Of a stretch of DNA of 64,000 nucleotides, positions 28,834 to 37,225 are shown piece by piece (within the stretch, counting starts at the first letter, position 1; every line of letters starts with the position of its first letter). This DNA is from Adhaeretor mobilis (lineage in GTDB: Bacteria > Planctomycetota > Planctomycetia > Pirellulales > Lacipirellulaceae), in contig NZ_CP036263.1 of the NCBI RefSeq assembly GCF_007741515.1, positions 1,364,001 through 1,428,000 of the forward strand. Reading direction: 5' to 3'. The notes under the pieces are model-generated. The model was not told the DNA's origin. It was given only the letters and a program-made list of their open reading frames with translations, and ran no database searches. Both the position numbers and the translations under genes were made by a program.

Positions 28834-30093
28834 ATGCATCGCTACCTCATCGCGTTCGTTTGTCTATTGAGCATGAATGCCCAACTACTCGCCGGAGACT
28901 GGCGGGAGTTTCTGGGCCCGGGGGGATCAGCAAAATCAGCGGATGTCGTTCCCACCACTTGGGGCGAGTCGAAGAACCTTAACTGGAAGGTCGAGCTGCC
29001 TGGGACCGGTTCGTCGAGCCCAATCATTGTCGGCGACAAGCTGGTTGTGACTTGCTATGTCGCTGGCGAGACGGAAGCCAAACGCCAGGTATTGTGCTTT
29101 GATAAGAATTCAGGCGAGCAGCTGTGGTTCGTCGATTTCCCAATCGACTATTCCGAAGACCACTATTCAGGCTATCTCACTGAACATGGGTATGCCAGTA
29201 ATACGCCCGTGAGCGATGGCGAAAGCGTTTACGTCTTTCTTGGCAAAGGTGGTGTCCACTCGATCACACTCGACGGGAAGAAGAACTGGAGCGTCGACGT
29301 CGGCAAGGAATCAAGCAATCGAGAGTGGGGATCGGCCGCAAGCCTGATCCTGTATAAGGATAGCCTGATTGTGAATGCTTCTGAAGAATCGCAATCGATC
29401 ATCGCTCTGAATAAGGCCACCGGAGAGGACCTTTGGCGACAGGAAGCGGCAATGCTGGAACTCACCTACGGCACTCCCCGCCTTGTGAATCTTGATGAAG
29501 GCGAATCAGAACTGGTCATCAGCGTACCTAGTGAAATCTGGTCGCTGTATCCCACGACCGGCAAGCTTAAATGGTATTGCCACTCGCCGATGGCCGGCAA
29601 TGTTTGCCCGTCAGTCATTGTCGAGGGTGAGACGGTCTACAGCTTTGGCGGTTACCGGGCCTCCGGCAGTATCTCAGTCACAGCGGGCGGGAAGGGCGAC
29701 GTGGCTGATTCCCATGTCAATTGGACCAACCGCTCAAGTTCCTATGTCGCCACTCCGCTGCTACACAACGATCGCTTCTACTGGATCGATGATCGTGGAA
29801 TCGCTCACTGTACGTCTGCCACAGATGGTGAAGTCGTCTATCGCAAACGCGTAGGCGATTTAGCAAGTGGTCGTCCCGTCTATGCGTCACCTGTCTTAAT
29901 CGGCAACCATATTTACGTCGTCACACGTCACAGTGGCACGATCGTGTACACGCCTGGCGACACATTCGAGCCCGTCACGCGTAACGTCATTGCCGACGAC
30001 GAGACCGACTTTAACGCCTCACCCGCAGTGTCAAATAACAGACTCTACCTTCGCAGCAACCAGTCGCTGTACTGTATTTCGGATTCCAAGTGA
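28834..30093 (+). CDS. Exported PQQ-type beta-propeller protein
   Basis: About 419 residues. Start taken at 28834, which opens a signal peptide (MHRYLIAFVCLLSMNAQLLAG); an in-frame start at 28786 adds 16 residues. The body has repeated PQQ-like strands: VLCFDKNSGEQLWFVD, VHSITLDGKKNWSVDVG, IIALNKATGEDLWRQ, and LWSLYPTTGKLKWYC-like segments, giving a beta-propeller as in BamB and quinoprotein dehydrogenases. The WREFLGPGG start is common in planctomycete PQQ-like proteins. No cofactor-binding Cys pair or Asp can be assigned, so it is probably a non-enzymatic propeller. It starts 60 bases after the kinase stop and ends the gene series. Confidence 0.88.
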   Translation: MHRYLIAFVCLLSMNAQLLAGDWREFLGPGGSAKSADVVPTTWGESKNLNWKVELPGTGSSSPIIVGDKLVVTCYVAGETEAKRQVLCFDKNSGEQLWFVDFPIDYSEDHYSGYLTEHGYASNTPVSDGESVYVFLGKGGVHSITLDGKKNWSVDVGKESSNREWGSAASLILYKDSLIVNASEESQSIIALNKATGEDLWRQEAAMLELTYGTPRLVNLDEGESELVISVPSEIWSLYPTTGKLKWYCHSPMAGNVCPSVIVEGETVYSFGGYRASGSISVTAGGKGDVADSHVNWTNRSSSYVATPLLHNDRFYWIDDRGIAHCTSATDGEVVYRKRVGDLASGRPVYASPVLIGNHIYVVTRHSGTIVYTPGDTFEPVTRNVIADDETDFNASPAVSNNRLYLRSNQSLYCISDSK

Positions 30094-30393
30094 GAAGTTA
30101 GTTGGAGTCTTTCCCATTCCCAGCCGACTTTGGATGCCCGTTTATAAGAGCTGCTGAGGCCGGGCGAATTCTGCTCCGAGTGTTCTCATGCAATTGCAGG
30201 TGGTGAACTAGGACCTCTGGTGATGCACATTAAAGTCGAATGACTTCGCGGCACTTGCACTCGGTGCGACCCTAGGTGAGAACGCCCGACGGCTCGAACA
30301 GTCGCTTGGGATCTGGCTATGCGTGTAGCGAGACAACATCCTGCCTAATATCTAAGGCAGTTGCAACAGTAGGTCGTTTCCCTACGGCACACG
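30094..30393. other. Intergenic region downstream of the propeller and rhomboid genes
   Basis: 300 bases between convergent genes. No gene or clear terminator seen. The part next to the rhomboid stop (30352-30393) shows weak similarity to 15048-15066, extending the duplication at 15067-15173. Confidence 0.4.
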
Positions 30394-31305
30394 CTAAACC
30401 AACACCGCACCGGCGTACACAAAGCGTCCGCATTCAGGATTTGAGCAACGAGCCACTCCAGGGGTGATGCGCTCGTGCTCGCCGAGGCTTGTCGTACAGT
30501 AGGGGCAATCTTCAGGCAGCGTGCTGCCGTCGCCAGCTACGTCGTGCTCGGCGATTTCGTAACGGTCTCCTTGGACGAGAACCCTCGGCTTGTCGTCTTC
30601 AGTGGTGTCCTTGAAACAGAGCGTGCCGTCGCGATCTTTCACCAGCTTAATGTCGAGCTGGTTTCGCACGAGGAGCGCCGTAATCGCGCCGGCGGCAAAA
30701 CCGCCAATGTGAGCGTACCAGGCGATGCCGCCACCATCGTCCTGCAAAGAGTTATACAACTGCAGGTAGAACCAAGCACCGCCGTAAAGGAAGGCGGGCA
30801 CGGGGACGACCCAAAACTTGAAGAAGAAAAAGAAAACCGTTTTGATTTTCGCGTCTGCGCCATAGAGCACGGTGTACGCGCCCATGAGTCCAGCAATCGC
30901 ACCACTGGCCCCGATGAGTGGCATGTCGCTGCCCCATTCCATAGCGGCATGCAGTAGCCCCGCGGCGAGTCCCCACATGATGTAAAAAAGTGCGAGTGTG
31001 GCTGTGCCTAGGCCGTTTTCAAGCGAGCAGGAAAACGCCCACAGCACGAGCATGTTGCCGATGATGTGAGAGAAGCCGCCATGTAGGAACATGTGCGTGA
31101 ACAGTCCATTGAAGTGGCCGCCAGCGAGGTCGGTTGGCACGAGCCCCCAAGTTTCCACAAAGTCCATCGTCGGACGCAGGGTCGTAGGATTCTCGAAAAA
31201 GATGCGCATCTGATAGATGAACACTGCCAGATTTGCAAACAGCAAAACGCCCGGAAGAATCGGGAACGATTTGCGATCGATATTGTCGCCGATGGGGATC
31301 AGCAC
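30394..31305 (-). CDS. Rhomboid-family intramembrane serine protease with C-terminal zinc ribbon
   Basis: 303 residues. Six to seven membrane segments; catalytic Ser in GASGAIAG and catalytic His in AHIGGFAAG, with HMFLHGGFSHIIGNMLVLW as the family's HG..H..GN motif. Rhomboids cut single-pass membrane proteins within the bilayer. The cytoplasmic C-terminus carries four cysteines (CPYCTTSLG ... CSNPECG), a probable zinc ribbon. GTG start at 31305. A near-identical copy of the last 31 codons lies at 15067-15173. Neighbour at 31430 is a small membrane protein on the same strand; an operon is possible across the 124-base gap. Confidence 0.93.
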   Translation of the reverse strand: MLIPIGDNIDRKSFPILPGVLLFANLAVFIYQMRIFFENPTTLRPTMDFVETWGLVPTDLAGGHFNGLFTHMFLHGGFSHIIGNMLVLWAFSCSLENGLGTATLALFYIMWGLAAGLLHAAMEWGSDMPLIGASGAIAGLMGAYTVLYGADAKIKTVFFFFFKFWVVPVPAFLYGGAWFYLQLYNSLQDDGGGIAWYAHIGGFAAGAITALLVRNQLDIKLVKDRDGTLCFKDTTEDDKPRVLVQGDRYEIAEHDVAGDGSTLPEDCPYCTTSLGEHERITPGVARCSNPECGRFVYAGAVLV

Positions 31306-31429
31306 GGCAGTAGTCCAGCTTGAGTACGAACAGGCCCACCCCGCGGCATTTTGACGCTTGGGCGCGGCTTTCCTCTGTTGATACTTAGCTTACGAATCGT
31401 ATGCGTGCAGAACTCTCATCGCCCTGAGT

Positions 31430-31891
31430 TTATCTCCAAAAGCGCGCAACAACCGTCACGACGGGAGCAATCGCTAGGCAGGCGGCAAACACAGTGAGTC
31501 CGGTCGGAGGAGGATGCCGTCGCATCCGGTAGGCCGTGACGAGTAGCCCGAGCGAAATCAAGCCGATCAGTGCCCCGCCGGAGAGCATGATGTCTTTAAA
31601 CAGGGGCATGCGCTTCGAGTCTGGATACGCCGCCATATACCACGACGCTAGCAGGGTGCAAATCACGCTCACGAGTGTCATGGTGAGCGAAACCATCCAA
31701 GCCACGGTAACCGCTACGCTAGCGCGCGTTTCGTCAGCGTCGAGTACCGGCTTCGCGGGTTGCTGCTTTTTCGTGCGTTGTTTTTTTGCCACGTCGGCGC
31801 CTTTGCGTTCCTGAAAATCGTTGCGAGCGACAATCACTTGGCCAAAGAACCGGCCGAATCGCCCGTAAACGATTCTGCCGATCATGCTCAC
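31430..31891 (-). CDS. Small membrane protein of unknown function
   Basis: 153 residues from the GTG at 31891; an ATG at 31885 is two codons later. A basic N-terminal part (KKQRTKKQQPAK) is followed by three hydrophobic segments (VAVTVAWMVSLTMTLVSVICTLLASW; MLSGGALIGLISLGLLVTAY; GLTVFAACLAIAPVVTVVARF). No known family recognised; similar three-helix proteins with a Lys/Gln-rich leader occur in planctomycetes. Lies upstream of the rhomboid gene on the same strand. Confidence 0.7.
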   Translation of the reverse strand: MSMIGRIVYGRFGRFFGQVIVARNDFQERKGADVAKKQRTKKQQPAKPVLDADETRASVAVTVAWMVSLTMTLVSVICTLLASWYMAAYPDSKRMPLFKDIMLSGGALIGLISLGLLVTAYRMRRHPPPTGLTVFAACLAIAPVVTVVARFWR

Positions 31892-32052
31892 TTTTCGTGA
31901 GCTAGACTTTTAATGCAGCGCCTTCGGTAAGGTTCGGCGCTCGTGCTCTTCCCTATCTTTTCCTCAATTTTAGCAACGCGACCCCACGCCACCACCGGTA
32001 TTCGATACTCCCACCGGCAGAGCGAAGGCGGAATGACACGGATTTAGACTGC

Positions 32053-32646
32053 ATGGCCACTGCCGAACCAACTGCTGAAGCCTATGTCGATCCCTTGCGT
32101 GATTCGTTTGCCGCCCTGGAAACCCTACAAACAGAGCTGTCTGAGTGGCAGGAGGAGTTGGCCCGGCAAGAAACGCAGCTCTCAGATCAGCGACAGCAAT
32201 TCGAGCAGCAAGACAAGCAAGATAGCGCCGCCTTGGAAGCTGCGCAGAGCAGAACGACAGCCTTGGAGTCCGACCTGGCTGAACTGCGTGAGGAGGTTGT
32301 GCAGCTCGAAGAGGAAAACAGCGAGCAACTCCAGACGCTCGTAGAACTAGAGCAAGAGACTGCCGTGGCTAAGGCGGAGCTTGCCGCAGAGCGCGAACAT
32401 ACTGCTCAGCTTGCCTCTCTCATGGAGGAATTACGCAAACAAGCTACTGAGCGTCAAGCTGCCATGAAAGAGGAATTTGCCAGCCTGCGGGAGTTCATCG
32501 AAAGCCAAACCAAGGCTCAGGAACCACCAACCAAAGCGGCGACGTCAGAGGCAGTTGCTAAGGAAGGGCCACTCTCACGGGCGAGCGAATTACGGAAGCG
32601 CGCCAACTCGCGAAAAGCTTCCCAACGACGCAAGAAAACCGACTAA
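32053..32646 (+). CDS. Coiled-coil protein of unknown function
   Basis: 197 residues. From about residue 20 to 155 nearly all sequence is heptad-like and rich in Glu, Gln, Leu and Ala (LQTELSEWQEELARQETQLS; ALESDLAELREEVVQLEEEN), so a long coiled coil is expected. No signal peptide or membrane helix. The C-terminus is basic (SRKASQRRKKTD), which could bind nucleic acid or the membrane. Followed after 38 bases by another small gene on the same strand. Function unknown. Confidence 0.75.
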   Translation: MATAEPTAEAYVDPLRDSFAALETLQTELSEWQEELARQETQLSDQRQQFEQQDKQDSAALEAAQSRTTALESDLAELREEVVQLEEENSEQLQTLVELEQETAVAKAELAAEREHTAQLASLMEELRKQATERQAAMKEEFASLREFIESQTKAQEPPTKAATSEAVAKEGPLSRASELRKRANSRKASQRRKKTD

Positions 32647-32684
32647 TCGAATTGACCAAAATAACTTACAACGCAGTACTTACT

Positions 32685-33050
32685 ATGCCACCTCGTCGTA
32701 TTGAACACGCCGGCCATTTTCAGGCAAGCTCTTTACAGGGCAATTTCTCCGGAACTGCTGCGCCTTCCCTGGCAATCCAAGCGGTTGATCCGGTTGTTCA
32801 GCAACTACTTTCGCAGCTCGACAGCGCTGTATTCTCCGCAATTCAGGGCGAAGTGCAAGCCAACAACGATGCGCATGACCTGTGGCCGCAGATCGTGACC
32901 GCGCTGCCGTGGCAGATTGTCGAATGCTATCGAGAGCATTACTTACTTTATGCCGTGGAGACTTCACGGCAAATTCAAGACACGAAAGGCTCGCGCCCCG
33001 AGTCGACGCTGGCTGCGGTGGAGATCATCTCGCTGCTGACACGAGAATAG
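32685..33050 (+). CDS. Small hypothetical protein
   Basis: About 121 residues from the ATG at 32685; a TTG at 32652 is an alternative. Predicted largely helical (VDPVVQQLLSQLDSAVFSAI; PWQIVECYREHYLLYAVETS), cytoplasmic, with no recognised family. Shares strand and close spacing with the coiled-coil gene before it, so co-transcription is likely. Called because composition and codon use look normal. Confidence 0.55.
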   Translation: MPPRRIEHAGHFQASSLQGNFSGTAAPSLAIQAVDPVVQQLLSQLDSAVFSAIQGEVQANNDAHDLWPQIVTALPWQIVECYREHYLLYAVETSRQIQDTKGSRPESTLAAVEIISLLTRE

Positions 33051-33122
33051 CTCGTTGGCCGGAGGCGTTGTAGGTAAAAGGCGGCCCACACCAAAATGTC
33101 TAGCGAGCTTAGCGTGAATCCA

Positions 33123-34475
33123 CTACTTGCGCCTCACAGGCCAATTTCCAATGACTACTAGGCATAGCAAGCAACTCGTTGGTTCGGGCACGGTAGTTGA
33201 AACCGCAGTCGAAACGACTGTAGACGACACACCATAGCCGTAGTTGCTTTGCCAGGTCGCCAATCCTCTAGCCGTGCCATCGTCGCGTTGCCAGGTGAGA
33301 AAGTCGTTGGCGTCGATGTCGCCGTCGATGTCGAAATCTCCAGGTGCCGTCGAGGGAATCAGCAAGTAAGCACGATCGGTGGGAAATGAATTGCCCGTAA
33401 ATTGGCGCCTGCCAAGCCCAACTATCCAGCCGTCGTCGTTGATGCCCCACGCGACGCGGATCTCGCCCCAATCGCCCAAGTCAGCAACTGCCGGGACCGT
33501 TTTGTCGAGAATGTGGTCTTCGAGAATATAGCTGGTGGCATCATCAGCCAAATACACGTATCCGCGCGCACTGCCTGTGCGACCCGAATCGCCATCGCCG
33601 ACGATGTCGCCGTTTTCGTTGATCGCTTTGGCGGACATGCCATTCCCGGTACCCATCTGGGGAAGAATCTTGACGCTGCCGGAGGAGTCGTAAAGAAATG
33701 CTTCTTTGGTCGTGTCAGTCCAACCAACGACCTGGCCCGATTCGTTGAGATCAGCCGCGAAGGAGGGCTCACTGGCATATGCCGTGCTTGCGAGCAAAAC
33801 GGTTTCCGTGGGCCCGCTGAATAGAGTCGCCTTGGTATCTTCGTTCGATCCCACCACGAGCCCTGCGTTGTTAATGGCTCGGCCTCGGTCGTCTCGTGTT
33901 GCCACGGTGAGGTCGCCATCGATGTCGACGATCGGGTTGGACGTACTTACAAAAGCATCTCGATTGTCGCCATTGTTTCTTCCGGAAGTCGCATAGCCGG
34001 TGGCGATACCACTCGCGTTGAGGTCGATCGCTTCTGACGTTGGGCGGTTCCCGCTAGGCGTGGCGGCGGGAAGGGTACCCAAGTTCGTAAACGCACCGCT
34101 GGTCCCGCCACTGTAGACGAAACCCCGACGATCGCTCGAGTCGCTAAATACAGCCGTCCCGGCGATCTGCCCTGAGTCGTTGATCGCAGCTGAGCGAAAT
34201 CCGGTGACTTCACGCGGACTGACGGTCCCGACGCCAAATGCGGTCGACGTTCCCGCAGAGTGGTCATAGAAAAAATAGGCTTCTTCAAGCGGACCGTTGG
34301 CAAAAGTACCCGCGACGCCAACTGCGTCGCCGCTGGAGTTGATGTCGTAGGCTTGCGAAACGGTATACCCGTCGGGAGTGAGATCCCTGATATCGTAATG
34401 GGGCACCGCAGCAGCGAATTGAAAAGTGGTCGCACCAATCAAAACGGCGAACAGTGGCGAGACGTTCCGAGACAT
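33123..34475 (-). CDS. HAF-repeat PEP-CTERM protein with dockerin-like tail
   Basis: About 450 residues from the ATG at 34475, preceded by AGGGAG and opening a signal peptide (MSRNVSPLFAVLIGATTFQFAAA). An upstream in-frame start at 34601 would add 42 residues and is unlikely. The body contains HAF-type repeats with the pattern AxxINxxGxIxGxxxxxxxxxAFxY (SAAINDSGQIAGTA; AADLNESGQVVGWT; AKAINENGDIVGDG), probably a beta-propeller. Then GDFDIDGDIDANDFLTWQRD, the same dockerin-like tail as in the proteins at 2849 and 21350, and a PEP-CTERM ending (VPEPTSCLLCLVVIGNWPVRRK). Exported; function unknown. Confidence 0.87.
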   Translation of the reverse strand: MSRNVSPLFAVLIGATTFQFAAAVPHYDIRDLTPDGYTVSQAYDINSSGDAVGVAGTFANGPLEEAYFFYDHSAGTSTAFGVGTVSPREVTGFRSAAINDSGQIAGTAVFSDSSDRRGFVYSGGTSGAFTNLGTLPAATPSGNRPTSEAIDLNASGIATGYATSGRNNGDNRDAFVSTSNPIVDIDGDLTVATRDDRGRAINNAGLVVGSNEDTKATLFSGPTETVLLASTAYASEPSFAADLNESGQVVGWTDTTKEAFLYDSSGSVKILPQMGTGNGMSAKAINENGDIVGDGDSGRTGSARGYVYLADDATSYILEDHILDKTVPAVADLGDWGEIRVAWGINDDGWIVGLGRRQFTGNSFPTDRAYLLIPSTAPGDFDIDGDIDANDFLTWQRDDGTARGLATWQSNYGYGVSSTVVSTAVSTTVPEPTSCLLCLVVIGNWPVRRK

Positions 34476-34693
34476 TCGACTCTCCCTTTTTGTAAGGTTG
34501 AAGAAGATGCGATGAGGAGGTGGCGAAGTACGAACGACTTTGCTTCGGACGGCTTCGCGATGCGCCGAGTATAACTGTTTCAAACAGTCGATGGGTGGCA
34601 ATTCATGGAATCACGTGAAATGCTGCGAAGCAGCAGGATATGCCCTCTTACTAGCGGCTTTTTGGCCCGAGCCCCATTCAGCTCGAACTCACA

Positions 34694-35188
34694 CTACCCC
34701 GCCGGCCATTGCCGACAGTACTCATAGAGCGCCATCGCCGTGGCGGTTGCCGCGTTGTAACTGAACGGCAGCCCCCACACGGGGATTTCTACCACGTCGT
34801 CCAGCAGTTTCAGCGCGTCCGGCGTCAGACCGGTGCGTTCGTTGCCGATCACGAGCGCCGTCTTGCGGGGGAATCGATACTCGTGCATGTCGTGTGAGTC
34901 GGTTGTTTGCTCGAGGCCTACTAGGCGGTAGTCTTCTGCTTTGAGCGAGCGCAGCACAGGTGGTAGGGTGCGGCGGTTTTCGATTTCTATTTCATCTGCC
35001 CCATCGCGGGCGATTCGCTTGTCGAGCTTCGTGTTGCCCGTGGTGATGATGCGAGTCAGGCCGCAGCAGCTGGCGGCGCGGACGATTCTCGACAAATTTA
35101 CGTTGCTGCGTAGCGGTGCACATACCACGAGCAATTCGCGCGGCTGGCTCAGCATACGCGGCGGTTTGTGGCGTTGGTGTTCGAACAT
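34694..35188 (-). CDS. SpoU/TrmH-family RNA 2'-O-methyltransferase
   Basis: 164 residues, a minimal SPOUT domain. Motif 1 is LRSNVNLSRIVRAASCCG; motif 2 TALVIGNERTGLTPDALKL; motif 3 VEIPVWGLPFSYNAATATAM. These fit the trefoil-knot SAM-binding fold of enzymes that methylate ribose 2'-OH in tRNA or rRNA. The length matches TrmL-like and TrmH-like proteins without an N-terminal substrate domain. The exact target cannot be told from sequence. Stands alone between a PEP-CTERM gene and the Opp genes. Confidence 0.9.
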   Translation of the reverse strand: MFEHQRHKPPRMLSQPRELLVVCAPLRSNVNLSRIVRAASCCGLTRIITTGNTKLDKRIARDGADEIEIENRRTLPPVLRSLKAEDYRLVGLEQTTDSHDMHEYRFPRKTALVIGNERTGLTPDALKLLDDVVEIPVWGLPFSYNAATATAMALYEYCRQWPAG

Positions 35189-35296
35189 TCGTCGTGATAA
35201 TGTGGCGGTTAGAAAGCAGAAAGACGGTTGGAGATAAGCGGGGGAACAGGGTAAGCTAATCTCTTCGTATTTGAATAGAACTAGGCACGGATTGCT

Positions 35297-37225
35297 ATGT
35301 CCCGCTCCCGCTTGTTTTTCGGCCTCCTAGCCCTCGCGCTAATCCTCTCGCTGGGCTGGGCGTTTAGTGGCAATCAGATGCCGCCGGCAGACTTTACGTT
35401 TGTCAACAATTCGGAAATCAAGGGCGTCGATCCGGCCAAGGTGAATGGATCTCCTGAGGGTAACATCGTGCGGGCGCTCTTCGAGGGGCTCACCCGCTGG
35501 CATCCGGAGACACTCGAGCCGATCCCAGGCATTGCAGAGCGTTGGGAGATTTCCGACGACGGCCTCGTCTACACGTTTCACTTGCGCGAAGATGCCAAGT
35601 GGTCTGACGGATCGCTGGTGACGGCAGGCGACATGGTCTATTCGCTGCGCCGGTTCTTGGGGCCCCGCACCATCGCGGAATATGCCTACCTCGGGTGGTG
35701 CATCAAGAACGCCCGTCGCTATAGCTTGGCTAGTAGCAGTCTTAAGGTGGGCGACCTTGTTGAAGTTGAAGCGAATCTGCCGGTCGATGCGATCAACACG
35801 TTGCGGGGGGAGCTCGTCCACGGGAAACTCGTCGAGATCGAAGAGCTAGGCAATGACGAGAAAGCATTCGTCGTGGAGCACGATGGGAAACAAACTCGCT
35901 ACTTGGCGGCGGACGATGCTGATGCGATCAAGCAGGAGCCCCCCGCGGACAGCCGATGGTGCCGACAAGTGCTGCTGGACTTTCGCGAAGTCGGCATTGA
36001 GGAAATCGATTCCCGTACGTTGCGCATTACCTTGGAATCTCCGACGGCTTATTTCTTGAAGCTCGTTGGCTACTATCCGTTTGCGCCCGTACAGCAGCGA
36101 TGCGTCGAGAAATATGGTTCGCCCGGTTGGACGAAGCAGGAGAACATTGTCAGCAATGGAGCCTTCACCCTGGGATTCCGACGGATTCGCGATCGTATTC
36201 GCCTGATCAAGAGCGACACGTATTGGAATCGCGAGAATGTGCGACTCAACATCGTCGATGCTTTGGCTATCGAAGCTCGCACCACCGCGGTGAATCTCTA
36301 TATGACGGACGAAGTGGACTGGATCATCTCGGTTCCCACTCCGTCGCTTAAGGTCATGCTGAAGGCGGACCCACCTCGCAATGACTTAAAGCCGGCTCCC
36401 TTCTTAGGCGTGTATTACTATATGCTCAACACGACACGCAAACCGTTGGACGACTTGCGGGTCCGCCGTGCGCTATCGCTGGCCTTGGATCGGGAGGAAA
36501 TTACTTCAATACTGCTAGCAGCCGGAGAAGTGCCCGCGTTGAGCTTGGTTCCACCGGGGATTACGGGCTATCAGGCTCAAGAAACCGAAGTGCACGATAC
36601 TCAGGCTAAGAATGTTGCTCGTGCGCAAGAGCTACTTGCTGAAGCCGGTTTTCCTAAGGGCCAAGGCTTCCCACGGCTAGACATTCTCTACAACACCGAT
36701 GAGGCCCACCAGAGTATTGCGGAGCTGATCCGCAAACAATGGCAGCGGGAACTTGGGATAAGCATCAAGACCCGCAGTGAAGAGTGGGCCGCTTGCCAGT
36801 CAAGCCAACAGCAAATGCGTTACAACGTTGCACGCCGGGCTTGGATTGGTGACTACACCGACCCCAACACCTTTTTGGATATGTTCGTCACTGGCGGAGA
36901 TCAGAACAACACCGGCTGGGGAAACCCCGACTACGACCGCCTGATTCGGGAAGCCGCTCTGGAAACAGACCCCCAGAAACGAATGCGTCTTTTTGAGGAA
37001 GCTGAAAGACTATTAATGGAGGAGTTGCCCATCGTGCCCATTTACTTCTATGTGTCCAAGAATATGGTCAAGCCGTACGTGCGGGGATTTTACAACAACC
37101 TGCAGGACGTTCATCCGTTGTCGAATATCTGGATTGATCGCGAGAGCAAGAGCAACGAGTTCACGAATCCTGGAATTGGGAAGCCAGCAAATAATAAGCT
37201 TGAACTAGCTAAGGAGCAGCCATGA
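35297..37225 (+). CDS. Peptide/dipeptide ABC transporter substrate-binding protein
   Basis: 642-residue family 5 (OppA/DppA-like) binding protein. N-terminal hydrophobic signal or anchor (LFFGLLALALILSLGWAF) without a lipobox Cys. Family motifs: SPEGNIVRALFEGLTRWHPE, DDGLVYTFHLREDAKWSDGS, VSNGAFTLGFRRIRD, and RVRRALSLALDREEI. An extra stretch of about 85 residues (about 148-230) interrupts the first lobe (VGDLVEVEANLPVDAINTLR ... ), longer than in OppA. The stop overlaps the permease start (ATGA), so the genes are co-transcribed. No ATP-binding genes follow. Confidence 0.92.
   Translation: MSRSRLFFGLLALALILSLGWAFSGNQMPPADFTFVNNSEIKGVDPAKVNGSPEGNIVRALFEGLTRWHPETLEPIPGIAERWEISDDGLVYTFHLREDAKWSDGSLVTAGDMVYSLRRFLGPRTIAEYAYLGWCIKNARRYSLASSSLKVGDLVEVEANLPVDAINTLRGELVHGKLVEIEELGNDEKAFVVEHDGKQTRYLAADDADAIKQEPPADSRWCRQVLLDFREVGIEEIDSRTLRITLESPTAYFLKLVGYYPFAPVQQRCVEKYGSPGWTKQENIVSNGAFTLGFRRIRDRIRLIKSDTYWNRENVRLNIVDALAIEARTTAVNLYMTDEVDWIISVPTPSLKVMLKADPPRNDLKPAPFLGVYYYMLNTTRKPLDDLRVRRALSLALDREEITSILLAAGEVPALSLVPPGITGYQAQETEVHDTQAKNVARAQELLAEAGFPKGQGFPRLDILYNTDEAHQSIAELIRKQWQRELGISIKTRSEEWAACQSSQQQMRYNVARRAWIGDYTDPNTFLDMFVTGGDQNNTGWGNPDYDRLIREAALETDPQKRMRLFEEAERLLMEELPIVPIYFYVSKNMVKPYVRGFYNNLQDVHPLSNIWIDRESKSNEFTNPGIGKPANNKLELAKEQP

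Noticed and set aside
30475..30957. 160-codon plus-strand frame opposite the rhomboid gene
   Set aside because: Rhomboid motifs are on the other strand; no independent support.
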